Counted from the stretch's first letter, positions 31,304 through 45,900 are shown. The stretch: DNA of 64,000 nucleotides from Apostichopus japonicus (GCF_037975245.1 NC_092562.1:7231501-7295500); one strand, 5' to 3'. The notes: generated from the letters alone by a model not told the origin. Translations and numbers: made by a program.

Positions 31304-34300
31304 GCAGAGGGGGATAAAGTGTTTCCAGAGGTCTATCAGTAAGGGGCATGTATACTTACAACGTTATATGCTCATGCTGTGTCTAAGTATACAGTGTAGT
31401 CACTGTATGTACAAACTGTGCAATATTTAGCTGTAATTATTCCCCTGAGATAGTTGGAGTCAGGACCCCTGGAGTAAGTGTCTTGGCAAGTTATGGTTAA
31501 GTATGCGTAACTGGAGGTCAGTGAGTGTGGTTAATATAGGGAACCTGTTAGTATTAAATGTTTTTCATTACCACAAGCTAGTCTGATAAAGGCCTATGGA
31601 TATTGCAAAACAAGGTTGTCATCCCAAAGACATCAGGCCTTCCTATAGAAAATTGCCAGAAGGATCACTGGTGGAGGATGGTTGGTTGATTGCACAAAGA
31701 TGAATGAGAGGGCAGTGATGTGAGACAACATACATAAGTGACACAAATGGAAATAATGAATCTCAAGATTGACAAGGAAAGCAACATTTTGGTAAGAAGA
31801 AAACTAGGTAAATTATAACTCTGATTTTTGGGAAGAAGGAATGGAAGGGGGATGGGTATGTGGAGATGGGTTGGTGAGAAAAGTATGAATTTTCAGCATA
31901 CATGTTCTCATTCATTATCCCAGGGCCAGCAGGTTATATATTTACCTTCAGAAGAGGGAGCAGCATGCATTTATTTAAGATCAGCTCCATTTTAAGCAGC
32001 CTCTGGAAATGCCTTTTCTTTCAGAACAAAACATGATATGGGGCAGAGCCACTGAACCACTAGAAGGTGCTGGGTGTTTTAAAGTTACTTTGAAATATGT
32101 TGTAGGTGACTCATGGCCCATATGTTTTACGTAGGCCTTTTCATATATTAGAAAATAATTAATTAATAATAGGCCTTATTTGAGTTGTCTGCAGCACCAC
32201 AGGCAGTTCTTGTGTTATGGCAATTCAATATTTTATGCTCTCAGTTCTAACAAGAAGATTGTTGAAAATAAATTTTCATGAAAAACATAACATCTGCAAG
32301 GTGAAATTTATTAATATTCACTTCCAGTTCAAATGATGAGGATGACAAAGATCATGGCAATTTTCAATTACCACTAACCATCACTTCTGATATATAGACC
32401 ATATATAGTGTATTTAATCAAATATAAAGAAAGAAGATGTACAGTAGTTTGAACAAATTTAGTTGGCTCCTCTATAGTTGAGCAAAGCATCAAAGGCCTA
32501 TTAAAGTAATTAAAGCCAGCTAATTAGGCTTCCTGCAAGATCTCTTGTTGAACATTGAATGTTTCAAATATTCTTAAATTTGTTGGATAGACTGGGGCAA
32601 AGACACCCTCGCCCCACTTAGGAAACTTTTATATCACTTTCACAAAACAATAGAAAACATAGTTCTATTTAAACTGAAAAGCAAAGGAGTCAAGCAGAAC
32701 AAACATAGCTGCAATTTTTTTGATAATTCCCAAAGGGGACCAGGGAAGTGAAATTCAGCAAATTAAAATTTCCAAAAACAGGATGCCACTCCCCTTGGAG
32801 AAATTGTTGTTAGCATTTAAGTTAAACTGGTGCTGTCTTTGGTACAACTTTGAATTGTTTGTTTATAGGAATAATCATTCTTTAGAGAATGTTTCTTCAT
32901 TTTTTTTTGGGGTGTGAAATGGCAACCCCCCTGAGTATGGTATCCGGGGTGGACCGCCCCTCCTTTTCTCCGCTTAGGATGCCACTGGTGTTAACTCCTC
33001 TTCCAAGCTACTGCTAACGGTTTCAGATCTTTCTTCATACTTAAACGGGTTTAGGCTGGTCTAAGCTTGGAGGGTGATTTTCTAGAAAGAGGGACTCAAG
33101 TTGCAAGCGTATTTCCCCAGGTCATTAGATCCATCAAATACATACTATCAGTGTCAGTGGCGGCAGAGCTATTGTTAAAAAAGATGGGGGGGGGGGGGGG
33201 AAGCTTATAAGGACCTTTTTCAATGTGTATTTTCCAATAGACACTACTAGGAGACTAAGCATAACGGAACCATGCGCTCTTTTGCTATTTGACGGTCTCG
33301 AATGACTCCCTTAGTGTGCAATTACACTTTTCGTAAACGTCAAATATCTCCTTCAAGTTGTTATAACTTCAGACCACTATCATCTATTCAGCAAAATATA
33401 GCAAAATGTATTCTCTTTCCTATCGTATAAAATATATTTTCATTATGATGTGGGAAGTGTTGGCCTTTTTGAGGTTAAAGAATTCTTTTTATCAACTTTT
33501 CAATGGCAGATTGCAAAATATAGCAAAAATTACCCAAACTTAGTACAGTAATTTTGCGATCATTCAAAAACTCTGTATGCTACGTACTCAGTTTCAGCGG
33601 AATATTATAGCCACAATAGAGTCCTTTCTATTGATATAAAACTGGTTGTGATTGGTTGGAGGCATCCTTATGTGTATTACATTTTTATTTACATAGACCA
33701 ATCATCAGAGGGCTCTCAAACGCACTATTGCATAGCTGTTTCCACGATCTTGTACAGATGCAGCAGTTCCACAAAATTACGATCAAATTCGCGGAAGAAT
33801 ATAAGATCAATCAAGATTAAAATGAATGAAGGATACTTTCCGTAGGTATTAATGAAATGTTTCTGTTCCCTTTTCGGAACAATATTCTTCAATCCTAATT
33901 AAAAAAAGGCGAAAAACTGACTTTTCCCTCTGCTAATGCATATTTGTTTAGTGTACGTATATATGGGAGTTTCTACTATTAGCAGGGTTCACTTTCGATA
34001 CTTTGCATACAGGCATACTGTCTTCATAGGCTAGTTAACGTTAGGCTATTTTGAGTGATGTCTGCCACTCTGTGTCTGAGGAATCCCTGTAGCTTATTAA
34101 ATACCGAAGTTAAACTAGCTATCCTATACAAGTTATCTAATTGATGATTCGTTATATTACATAAGATAGTGCGGCCTAAGAATAAGAAGGGTTAGGAACC
34201 CGGATAAAAAGTCCAACTGAGTGATACTGCGTTACTGTAGTGTAGGCCCAGTCCATTGGGGCCCAGTCGGTAGGCCTATGTTCGGGCCCCTAGCCAGCTT

Positions 34301-35193
34301 TTAATTTTAGGGGACAGGTTAGAGAATTGGTCATAGTAAATCACACAATGAATATGCGTACCAATAAGCAATGTTATTCACAGTACCGTATGTTGATCCA
34401 ACGAGTTAAATTTGAAATAAATAATAGGCCCTAGTGACTTTAATTTTAATTTTTCAGTGCAATTTCTATAGGCAACTTACTATTTCCGTCTTGTGTGTGG
34501 AAATATAAGCAGAAATTATGATTTAGAACAAGTATTCTCAGTCACTGTAATATGCAAGTCTATTATCGCGATTTAACCAAAATTCATGGAAAACGGGTGA
34601 GATAACAATAAATATTGTTTAGTTCCACAAATTATAAATTCAATTTTAAGCTTGTGGCAGTGAATACAACATTTGTTTAATTGTTTAATTTCCCTTTCTA
34701 CAAACTTAAATGTTCTTTTAGGCTTTGCCTTTATATGCATAAAATATTTATCAAAGGGCTTGTGTTGTGTCTAAAAGTTTTCAAAATAGAAGCATACTTT
34801 TTGATCATCAGCTTAAAATGTCAAATTCATATTTTTAAAATTACAAGTTAGTGCAGATATATTAAAAGAAAAGAGTAATGTTTAATACATACTAAAGAGA
34901 TATTGTACATAATGTTTCAATTGGTGTTCAGGACATCCTTACTTATTATTGTTGGTTTGGCGTAACATATTTGATTGTAACAATTTTTGGTATGTAGGAA
35001 AAATATTTTTTAAACAAAGCTTTAAATTTAGTGTGACCTTTGCATACAAATACACTTTTATTTTTGAAAATGCCCAAATAGAGTAGGCAGTTTTTTGGGG
35101 TAGGTAAGGTTACACCAAACACATTTTTTTTTTAAAGATGGCCTCATTTAAATTCCACCTTTTGCAAATTTGTCACCTATTTTTCATTTATAG
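31304..35193. other. Intergenic DNA
   Basis: No recognisable coding region. Notable points are a 15-G homopolymer (33186-33200), a GGTGGACCGCCCCTCC-type patch near 32950 related in character to that at 3750, and AT-rich flanks. The last bases, TTTTTCATTTATAG at 35180-35193, look like a splice acceptor just before the coding-like segment that follows. Confidence 0.5.
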
Positions 35194-35925
35194 ATGACTA
35201 TGAATCCATGCAGAGATTTAAGAAAACTTGAGAGGGTAAACTATGCTGCAATTGCCAATGGTCGTACATTACCCAAGAACCCGGTGAATAGCAAAGACGT
35301 TTGGTCAACAAAGAAACTTTATGAATTAGAAGAAATCGATCACAAAGTTTAAAACGGAGAGTCGCTTCTCAAAGTGCACAACATAGACTGGAATTCACAA
35401 TACGATGAGTGGCGGAGCTTATCTGATGTTGTAAATATCCCTCAGCATATGATTGATTCATCAGTGGAAGCGGAAAACAGATTGAAAACTGAAATTCAAA
35501 TTGCAATAAAAGAATCACTCAATTGTAATAGAAAGTGTGATTCACTAGTGGAGCTGAGGGGTACCGTTGCCCAAGAATACTTTCAAAGTGCTTACAGAAT
35601 GTGGAGTGCATATTTTGGGGAAGCCCAATCAGTGGACGTTGCAGAGACATCTAGACTTGGACCAAGTTCTTGATAAGAACTGGTATTTCCGAATTGTCAA
35701 CCGATTTGGCGATTTTAGCTACATAAGAGAAGGGTCATTTCAGTACTGACTAACAGAGAGAGCACCACTTCAAGAATTCACTGTTTGTGACAAAGGCCTT
35801 ACCTCGAATTACATCCACAGAGGTTTTGTAGTTGTAGTTAAATTTGTAAAGGGACCCGGCAACAAATTTGACTTTATTTCCTTTATGCAAAAGGAAGAAG
35901 CCACATTTCCAGCTTGTAGCTCATG
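35194..35925 (+). pseudogene. Decayed gene copy with chromo/Tudor-knot-like domain
   Basis: From ATG 35194 one frame reads RKLERVNYAAIANGR..., then KKLYELEEIDHK, a TAA at 35350-35352, and on in the same frame to LLKVHNIDWNSQYDEWRSLSDVV. The pattern of an aromatic-rich strand, then KVH...W...YDEWR, resembles a Tudor-knot/chromo-barrel fold. Around 35640 the sense shifts to another frame reading NWYFRIVNRFGDFSYIREG, and after a TGA to HRGFVVVVKFVKGPG, ending near 35925. The three segments look like consecutive parts of one uncharacterised protein family I associate with marine invertebrates (from memory, not verified). One nonsense codon, one frameshift and a further stop make it a pseudogene. 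A processed or transposed copy is likely; an acceptor-like TTTATAG precedes the ATG. Confidence 0.55.
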
Positions 35926-36300
35926 AGCCAACTTGCTTTAAGAGATGGAATCTGTTTTAAGCCAATTTATCATGGCCCGTATTTCAAGTTGTTTTTTTTT
36001 TGCTTATTGTGTTTGATGCCGAACCAAAACTATGACAATACTGTTGAAATTCCAATCAACAATTACATGTTGTATCAATTGGGAATTTCACAAGGAAATG
36101 TTATTGAAGAAAACGTCGTTCAGTCTCTTGTGTTAAAGACATGCAAAACACATAAAGTGGACATTAACAAAATGGACATTTCTTCATTTGTTAGAACAGT
36201 AATTCAGAAGCTCAAGAACATGCTACATAAAATAAGGAAATGTAAAGGCTCGTACAGTTGTGCAAACAATGTGGTCATAACAAAAGAACCTGCCAGATGA
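35923..36300 (+). other. 125-codon open frame following the pseudogene
   Basis: This frame overlaps the end of the decayed gene copy and could be its continuation. Its later part (about residues 39-125) is hydrophilic with Asn/Ile/Val and several Cys (TCKTHK, RKCKGSYSC). I do not recognise it. It may be a C-terminal domain of the same lost gene or a chance frame. Confidence 0.3.
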
Positions 36301-36658
36301 GCAAGATGGTACCACAGTGACAGAAACCATAGAAAACACACTAACAATCTGTTACATGGCTATAATTTATGATGATACTTTTATAGAAATAGTGTCATTT
36401 CTGCTCTGTACTATAGTTTAAATTGTGTTAAAATACAAATTGTAAGATGGGAATGCCATCCAGGTTTAAATTTCAAAAAGTGGGATCAAAACAATATTTA
36501 TACAGTAACTTATTATAAGATTTACTGCACCTATATCCATCAAACAAAACTGATCAGGTCTGTCTGAATTATATAACTGTTGAGCGAAATTTTTCAGGTA
36601 CAATATATTATGATGAAAATATATACTTTTATCTTTGTGTTCAATTTTCATTGTATTT

Positions 36659-37060
36659 ACATATCAGGTTAACATTGTTTTCTTACATTTTACAAACTTT
36701 TTTCTGACCAAATGTCACAATGTATGTAAATATGCATGCATGCTTTATTTTTCAAAGAAATGTTATAAGTTTTAACCTAAGTTGTATTCAAGTGACTTTA
36801 CATATCAGGTTAATAATGCTTTTGTTCTTACAACTTGATTCCGTCCAAATGGCACATAATTTACTGCATTTGTTATCTATACTAAGCAATGTATGTACAT
36901 TGTACAGATTGTGTAAGTATGCAGGATTGCCGTATTAATATTTTAAAGTTTTAACATAAGTTGTATTCAGTAGAACAGGTTAACAATATTTTTGTTACAT
37001 TTTACAAACTTGATTCTGTCCAAATGGCACATAAATGACTGCCTTTGTTATTAAAGAGGC
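36659..37060 (+). repeat. Tandem repeat, about three 140-180 bp units
   Basis: CATATCAGGTTAA begins units near 36659 and 36799, and a related ACAGGTTAACAAT lies at 36975. Units share ACATTTTACAAACTT, CTGTCCAAATGGCACATAA and AAGTTTTAACATAAGTTGTATTCA. A further partial unit (GATTCCGTCTAATTGGCACATAAAG) lies near 37646. Confidence 0.7.
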
Positions 37061-39339
37061 GATCTCGTCCCGCTGATTGGCCAAGATATGCAACATGGGA
37101 ATATACATGTGCAGTCTTGATATTATGTAATACTATTGTATATATTTAAAACAATTCAGGTCAATATCTTATTATGGTTTGAATCCACTGTTAATTTTAT
37201 CCAATTTTCTGTCTTTTACACCAAATCATTTGTGCTTTTTTATTTATAACTAAATTTAAGATTAAATAAAAGAAAAATAAGATTAAAATTAGATTTCTTT
37301 GGTAACTTGTTTTTTGAACTATTTTTTAGACTAATGGAACACACTCTGACATAGGGCTATGCAGTAACACAACGTAAGTTACAGTGAGTGCGACAACCCA
37401 CGTACGTTCACACATAGGCCTATTGGGCCTCCAAATTGATAATCAGTTAATATTGATCAACAAATGAGACGTGTCAACTTAATGACATCAGAATCCATGA
37501 CTCCGAGTTTGCCCCTTAAAGTTTAAACACGATATGTATAGATTATGTCAATGCTTGGCGTTGACATTAAAAACGCGTTTTTAAGTTTAACACAAATTGT
37601 ACTTAAATACTTTTTATTTATCGGTTATGTTCTGACCTTAACTTTGATTCCGTCTAATTGGCACATAAAGAACTGCCTTTTGTTATTAGTTTATATAAGT
37701 TGTACATGTTTTAACGATATCTGCCTTATTAAAGTTTAATAAAAAAGAAAGCTGAATGAAAACCTCACATGTTTTAGTGTACTTTTTTATTTTAGCCACC
37801 TTCCATTTAAACTAAACAGTGGTATGGTAACTTTAGTCAGTTAGTCATGAACTGCCTACGTATTATTGGGGTCTGATATAAAAATACCAATACTCGCACT
37901 GTGCCCACCTTCCAATACTTAACCCTCCCCTATCAGCCTTGGATTTGCCAACCGCTTTGATAACTGTATAGGCATACTGTGTGGGGTGAAGCACGCCCTA
38001 TTTTGAGAGGTCCATTAAAAGTTGATGGGTAAAAATAAAGTGTATTTGGGCAAAACATTAACGTGACAATGATTTATGGCTTGAGAAAGATACTATTTAC
38101 TGTAAAAATACACCCCCAAAATGAAAATATCACGGATGACCAGGCCCGCAGAGAGAATTTGTGGGGCCTGCGGCAAATGGTTTAATATTGGACTCCATGA
38201 ACCTTTCCTCAAAATTGTTAGTCCGATTTTTGAAATCGGGGCAACTTGCCTCCCCCCCCCCCGCTTCCTTTCTCAGAGCAGGTCTGGGAGTTTGAGCATA
38301 TCCTATAACGTTCAGACGCCCAGATGCGCCTGTGTATTTCATTAGGAAAGCTAGTAGAAATATATGAATTCAGATACAATTGTTATTTGCGAAACCGGTA
38401 TGCGAACCTGTACACAAAACATGTATGAGAAGCGTTGTCCGTTTAAAAGCCTTGCTTTCGCTATTTATGCATTGTAAATTACATGAATAAAGATACAATA
38501 GCATTTACGTAGAAGCAAACTACAGTATTCTTTATGGGTAAAGATCGCGAATATAGCTACCATTTCAAATTTAATTTTTTTTTCAATACCCTAGTATGTA
38601 CACAATGGTATAGACCGTAATGTTAAAATAGAGGGAGCACTCTAAAGAGCCCTTCCCATAGCAAAGGTTTTGTTATGCGGAGAGTGACACCATAGTTTTG
38701 GCTTAGTTTTGCAGAAAGAAAAATTCGGTAAAAAAATACCTTTGTCAGTTGCATCTAACTACATTCTTTACTTTGAGATCTCATGTTTTAGATATTTACA
38801 ATATTTAAAAAGAAAAGGAAAAAAAAAATATGTACGCATTGGTAATACTTGTAACGTTAATACCTAGACATGAAACCACGATTGGGCATTCTGATAGACT
38901 ATATATGATGTGGGTGAAGATACATGGATAATTTAGGTGAAAATAACTTGTTTGGTTTGTATGATTATTAGCCGTTATTGCATGTTAAAAACAGGCCTAG
39001 GACTAACTTTGCTGACATAGGTGTTTTGTTAACGCTTTGTGCATAGCTGTGACCGCGGGTCCATGGCCGGACCCGTGCAGAGTGGCAGCTATATGGTTAA
39101 GTAGCACCTCTTGTCTGATTTATCCCTCAACAAAAGTTTGATCCATGGTCAATGTTTATAGAATGATCAGCAATGATTGTCCTTAGATGAAAAATCTTTT
39201 ACTTAAAATGTAATCAGGATAGTTGCTATGCCTACATACACCTATTATTCTAGTTATTATCTTACAAAACACAATTCAGAGATAATACAGACCAAATCTT
39301 CTTCAACCTTGAGAAAAATTTCTCTTAGAAAAACCTAAA
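37061..39339. other. Intergenic DNA
   Basis: No recognisable gene. A GTGGGGCCTGCGGCAAA-type phrase at 38160 followed by a C homopolymer near 38250 resembles decayed transposon ends, but no bounded element could be defined. Confidence 0.45.
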
Positions 39340-39570
39340 CATCAATTGGGGATGTTTTGCTCTTCTCCACATATGATCTCTCTTGGTGTTTAGTGTAGAT
39401 GTAGCTTGTTGAGAATTTCATATTTTGATCCCTATTGTCTCCAAATTACCTTTGACTTCCACCAAAAACAATAGAGTTCTTATACTCCTATCTTGTACTC
39501 ATTATGAGGAAGTCAAATGCCAAATATAAGATAAGCTGTAGTTACCTACCTTGAGATGATATTGTGTTTA
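39340..39570. repeat. Dispersed 'CCACCAAAAACAATAG' repeat, copy 1
   Basis: The phrases ACTTCCACCAAAAACAATAG and GAGATGATATTGTGTTTACAAGG recur in variant form near 54940 and 57890-57990. It is an ancient interspersed family with no coding capacity. Confidence 0.65.
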
Positions 39571-39849
39571 CAAGGTTGAATATTTGCTGATCTTAAATAA
39601 CCTTTTAAACTCCAAAATCAAGCGAAAAGTTCACACATTATCTACTATTCTAAAATTCTACTACACCTTGTCCTACATTTTACATTATGTTCCTTTTTTA
39701 GGAAACGTCAGTTACAATTTATTATCACTGAAGTTGTTTATAAGAACTTGGCATGTATATACACAGGGTTTCTTATTTTTGTAAGACTAGCAATTACACC
39801 ACATGAAACTTTTAATTGTGATACAAAGTCTCGGCATTTAATGTACAAA

Positions 39850-39966
39850 TGATACAGCGATGGACATCTCAGGTCCAGCTAAAGATAACAAGGTATCACC
39901 TTTCATTACTGTCTGCATTTTGTAGCAACAAGAGAAAAACTTCACTTGCAAGCAACGGAAAGTTAA
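39850..39966. mobile_element. TTAA MITE copy B, left half (split by a 7.1-kb insertion)
   Basis: Sequence from GCGATGGACATCTCAGGTCC to GCAACGGAAAGTTAA matches MITE copy A at 30376-30514. The 5' end of the MITE is missing. It is interrupted exactly at TTAA (39963-39966). Confidence 0.82.
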
Positions 39967-42900
39967 AGGCACACTCTCAGTTAGGAAATTGCTAAAATCA
40001 AAAATCTTATCTCAACGTATTCCCCGATTAAAAAATAAAAACTATGATGCCCTCTTCTCACAGCGGCAACATATTCATTTCTTTAATATGGCATTCTCAT
40101 CCTTAGCTATAAACAGCATACGCAAATGGGTACCATTACCGCGAAGGTATCAGATTTCCGAGATTCTAATCTGCCTCTCAGTGTTGCGTAACCTATAGGC
40201 ACACTGTGTAATTGTACTGTGTGCTATTCGAGTTACGCAATTTTTTGATTTGCTATATAGAACAGTGCATATTGTACTGCTGGGAAAACGCTATACCAGC
40301 TCGTAGCAGCAGGTAGTTGTTATGGAAAGTCATATGGGCCCGTATGATCTCGTGCTGCCGATTTTGTTGGAGAAATTGCTGAAGAAATAAAATGCGAATA
40401 GTTTCGTCGTGTAACTCTCTATAAACATGTGACTGAATGTGTGCTGCTTATGTACTGTTATTTGACGAAACGACTTGCTTCTGGCCTAACGTTCTTCAAT
40501 ACTTGAGTTCAAAATAAAATAAAACAGTGAGCAAACAGCTTATCCACTAGAGAGCCTGTGTAGAAAAAACATGCACATAATACAGACAGGTTAATGAGCA
40601 TGGTGAACACAAAGAGATAGATGTAAGGGGATTAGTAGACAAGGGATGGAGAGAAGAATGAAAGATAAAAACCAACAGGGGAAGAGGATAGGTAGGAGAT
40701 AAACAGTGGAAGGACAAAGAGAGGATTAAGGGAAGGGGTAGGGAATAAACTGGAGAAAGACAACGACAGAAAAGTGTGGAGAAAAAAAGGGGTGGAAAAA
40801 GCTATGAGAAGAGGAGTAATGGGGGAGGGGGGCAAGGGGAGAAAGGATGGGGAATGAAGAAAAGTTAGTCATGTCCTTCCTGAATGTTGAGCCCATGAGG
40901 TTGAATGGTGCGAAGGCGTAGCATCCACAACCTCTCTCTGCTGATTCGCACTAGCTCAGGACGGCTACCTAAGGATTCAATCCCCTGGGCCTATAGAGAC
41001 ATGTCGTTAATGGTATGGTTGCATAGCTCCCAACTCTTGAGAAGGCAAATGCTGGTCCATGCCACGAATTGCCGTCCTGGGGGAGGGGTATATGGGGGGT
41101 GTCTCCCTCCCCTTTTTATTTTTTTTGGAATCCTGGTGATACCTACATGTAAACTGGTGGCACCTAGAAAGCCTTTTGTCACCCACAATTTTCTGAGAAA
41201 TATGCATTTTTTTGTGTGTAACATCAATTAATTGAGTAGTAGGTGATAATTCATTCTTGCCCGTGGCATGAAAATGTTCGCTGCTCGCCCCAATGAAATG
41301 AAATAGCCTAATTTGAGGTTCAAATGATGATGTAAAGGAGGTTTTATACTCTATTATGCTAAATGCTAAAGAAATGATGGTTGCTAAGTCCAAATTTGAT
41401 GCAATTTTTTTTATGTATACTTGTCAATTACAATGCAGGTTTTTGGGATGCTTGAGCGGGTCAGGGGCTTTGGGTGTTAGAATGCGGGTCCAACCCGCGA
41501 ATTGTGGGTCAGTTGGGAGCTCTGTGGTTGGGAAGGTTAAAGTGTTCTCCAAAAAAACCTAAAACATGAATGACCTTCGGCACAGGGGTAAACTGGACTC
41601 CTCCAGCTGCCTTTACTACATTTTACTGCATTACTACAAACATATGGTGGCTTCCACGCCAACTCTCGACCAGAGTATGCTGTATTGGCCCCAAATAAAC
41701 CAGATATTCTTTGGTCAAAGTTTTGAAACTGGTTTTATTACCACCTTCCAGGAAATTTACCTCACTGGGACATTCAGGCATCTTATGCTTTCAATTAGAA
41801 TGCCTTAGAACAATTTGGAAAGTAAATACCTCTAGGAACATATTAAATATTCTAGCAATTATAGCATGCTAAATTGGGGACAATACTACATAGCCCACCT
41901 TGAAAATATCCTGTAACCTACTCTGGATAAACACTATCTAATATGGAAGAAATGCTTTGGTTAAAGTATGAATATGGTCACTTGAACATTAAGAAATGCA
42001 AGTGAGATAGTGATAAGTTTTCCCTGCTCATGGTTATTGTATATAGTTGAACTCAATGTAAGAACTGTACAGATGCAATCAATGTGTTAAAAATAAAAAC
42101 ATGTTACAATACTGACTTACCTAACTTTAGAATAAGCAATACAAACAATAGTAGGGCAGTGTTCCAAATACGGAATGCAAGGACATATACCCAAATAAGG
42201 CTAGGAGACGCCATGCCTCCATTGTGGAACTTCTCCATGATACAGTAAGTATAGCAGCTTTACATGCAAAAGAACTTTTGCCAAAACTTCAAAAGACCCT
42301 ATAATGTCCCCTGCATTTCAAACATCTCCATCTGCCACTATCTCCATCTGTCACTGGGCCCGACTGGGGTTATCATGAGAGCACTGAATGAACTGTTTTA
42401 TCACTACTAGCTGCAAGTTAGAGTACCTCTTCAACACTCTATGACATCACAAAATATGTTATGTTAAATTGATCTCACACAGTACAAATTAAAGACAAGT
42501 TATTCTGTACCAACAATAAATAACCCAAGATCAATGTCACATTAGAACTACTGGTATGACTGAACAAGCTACAGTAATTAAAAAGATCAGATATTGCTAT
42601 CAAATAGTGTACAATCAAGTATGTAGTGAAACCAATATTTCAATCATTTACTTATTTAATATGACACAGTTGTAACTTTGATGACATCAATTATGTAGTT
42701 TACTTACACTATGAATGAACATGCAAATCAATGCTAAATACTACAGAAAGGAGTAAGATACATAATGCACTGAATGCAACAATCAATGTTTGACACCATG
42801 GAGAAGATAAATTCTTATGATACATTGCACTAGCTTGGTAACTTCATTTTACTGAGACACCATGTTTGTTGTTGTCTGTTATGGTACAGTTTGTTCAATT

Positions 42901-45900
42901 GTCTTGAAGCCTTGTGATATCTGCATTCTGGATACTTGTTACTCCCATTGTCCACTCTTGTGTCCTTGATGTATGGTATTTAAATAAGCTGAGAAACTGC
43001 TTTGACATCAGCTATTTCAAAATTGTCCGTATCCATGTTAACAACGTTCACTATGCAAATCCATAGCTTTCACTGGAGAACAAGAAATATGACAATCATC
43101 TTACGTAAAGTAGAGAAGCACACATTTATTAATGAAACAATCCAACACAAATACTTCCAGTTCCAACCCTTATATCTGCTTGCAAAACATCCATCATGCC
43201 ATAACGCTGTGCTGTACTGTTCCTCTAAAGGATGATCTGTAATGTGAAATGAAAATGGAAATGGAAAAAAGACATATTTATGGCATTGTGTGAGGACAGA
43301 AGTGTCACAAAGATATACCTGTTCAAATGATTTTCCAAGATATGATTTATTTGATTTTAATTGCAAAAGAGACATTCAGGCTCATAGCCAAGGTAACTGG
43401 GTTGGAGCCAGCATAAATGTTATGTTTGTTTATTCACTGAGATTGTAACTTGCACTCATTGTAATAACTAAAAATTATTGTTCAAATCTGTGAAGTGGTG
43501 TTATCTTTTCTGGTTGATCAGTTTGGATACCAACCTCTCGAGTTTCTTAATTGGGCTCACACCTTCAACTGAAAAAGACAAATAATACCGGGATGTGCAA
43601 AGTTAATAATATATCAGAATGCATACTGTACGCATAGCAGGGAAGTGCTCATGAATATTTGAGTGACAGGCAGATTGGGCGGTAGTGTGATCCACACCCT
43701 GGGAGAGGGATTTCATGGGTGGGGTACCCCCCCCCCAAATGGACAAATTTTGCACATGAAGTATGCTTAGGTGGTGCTATATTCCTATTCTGTGCCATAT
43801 ATTCTCCCAGATTTTGGTTATGGTAAAACTTATTAAATTATCATCAAAAAGTGCTGGGCGAAAAAGGTTAAATACTGTTTGTGCGGGGCGGCATTCAGAA
43901 CTGCTGGGCGTACAGTAGCTGCCCAGTGTGAGCAAATCCCTGACATAGTGAATTATATAACTTCCAACATAAATTACTGAATACCACATTTTGCCCTTCA
44001 CTAAATAGTCAAAAATTCAAATCAATTTTGCAAACACAGAACAGTAATAACACTACTAGTTAATACAGAACTTTGCTATTGGCAGCATAAATTCATCACA
44101 TCTGCTTTATGATTTACAGTATGTATAGTGTCAACTCTGCAAGTATTCAAGAATGGTCCATTTACTAATATAGTGCAAACCTAAACTAGTGATGTGCAAC
44201 AATTTCTATTATATTTCTTATTTCTATGTTAGTAGTATTCACCTGCAGTATTATAACTCATCTACTAATACCTTACACTAAATGTCATAACGTTTGATGT
44301 TACAATGGCAATGTTCCAGTAGGCTTGCTCATACACTAATATGTCACCAAATTTCATCATGTTCAGGGATGCATAATTGCTTTCAAAAATATAGCTAGGC
44401 TTTGCTTATTTCCAAGACTAAAAATTACGGAATATTCTACAGGTGTGCCCTAAACAGTGAATTGTTTAAAAGATATATACTATAGAAACATGATATGGTA
44501 TATAATGGGTGACCATTCTAGTTCTCTCACAAATCAGTAGTATCATTTTCATTTTGAATAATTTTTAGAAACTGCATGATCAGATTATGTGTAGAGCTAT
44601 GAAGCCTATGATGTTGTTATATTTTGGCAAATGTCTTTAATTTCTATATCATGATGAAATTATCAATTATTGTAAGACGGACTCAACGACCCCCGGAATG
44701 GTGCGTCATGTCCGATGAAGCGCATATTTGGTGCGTTATTACAACTACAATATGTGCTTCAGTGTCCGTCAATGTGCCATGCATGGTGTATCCTTTAAAT
44801 TAAATGTGATCAATTTTGTCGAACATAAAATGGTGGCATTCACAATTATTGGTGACATTGATTTGTTTATGTTGTCCTTGATTTTATGATTAAACAACGA
44901 TGATAGCAAACTATCATGTTATGAATGCATAAACATGTGAACAATATCTACTATCCTTCACTAATTCAACAAAGGAGCCTGTAGAGCTAGTGTAGCTTCT
45001 TTCTGAGAAGGCTTTTGAGTTTTGAATTAATTTGGAAAACTTAGTACTTCAGTTATCACTTTACACTACAGTTACAGGAAAAGCCGCTACCATTTTTTTA
45101 AGTTACTATACCAAGTTGGGAGTATTATAGGCAAACTCTAATTTGGGTGAAAGATTTTAAATTACAAAGTGGCTATTCTTACGACTAGTCGTAACAATAA
45201 TTCCCTTTTACGCATGCACAGTTGCTTTAACGTGGCTATTTTTACGACTAGGAGTACTCTTTTTACGACTAGGAGTCACAATATTTTCCGGTTAAGGGTT
45301 GGGTTAGGGTTAGGTTTACCCCTACTACATGCGCAGTTGCTTTATTTACTTTACTGCGCATGAATTCGCCGATGTCGTAAGAATAGTTTATAAATAATTG
45401 TAACGACTAGTCGTAAGAATAGCCACGGCCTTTAAATTAATGCGTACATTTTTTCTTTGCAAGTGGAGAATCATCCACAGCTAAAGTGGCTATGCGGATT
45501 GACAAACAAGTGAAGCAAGTAAATATCCTAGCCTATGCATATTAGACTTAAAAAAGTAAAAGAACCCAATGCCTTAGTAACTTAATTCATCTTGGAGTTG
45601 CTCAGCAGATTCGAGGTTATTTCACCACTTAAGAACCCATTCTCAGACAAAAAAAAAGACAAAACTGAAATGGCTACACAAATTAGTAATCTATAACTGA
45701 GAATGACCATGCATGCAAATATGCAGTAAATTTTCAAGTTGTCAGACTAATTTATTTGTTGCTAAGAACTCTATAATTGTGCTGGTAAAGTAGAGTAGGA
45801 AATGAAAACAGTTACTTTATTGCGTATAGGCCCCTGTCCCTCACGTATCTCATTGCATACTAGACTTACAGTTACAAAATAAATATGCCCATATTAAAAA

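Noticed and set aside
45295-45320. GGGTTAGGGTTAGG as an interstitial telomere
   Set aside because: Only about two TTAGGG units inside a MITE; too short to claim a telomere relic.
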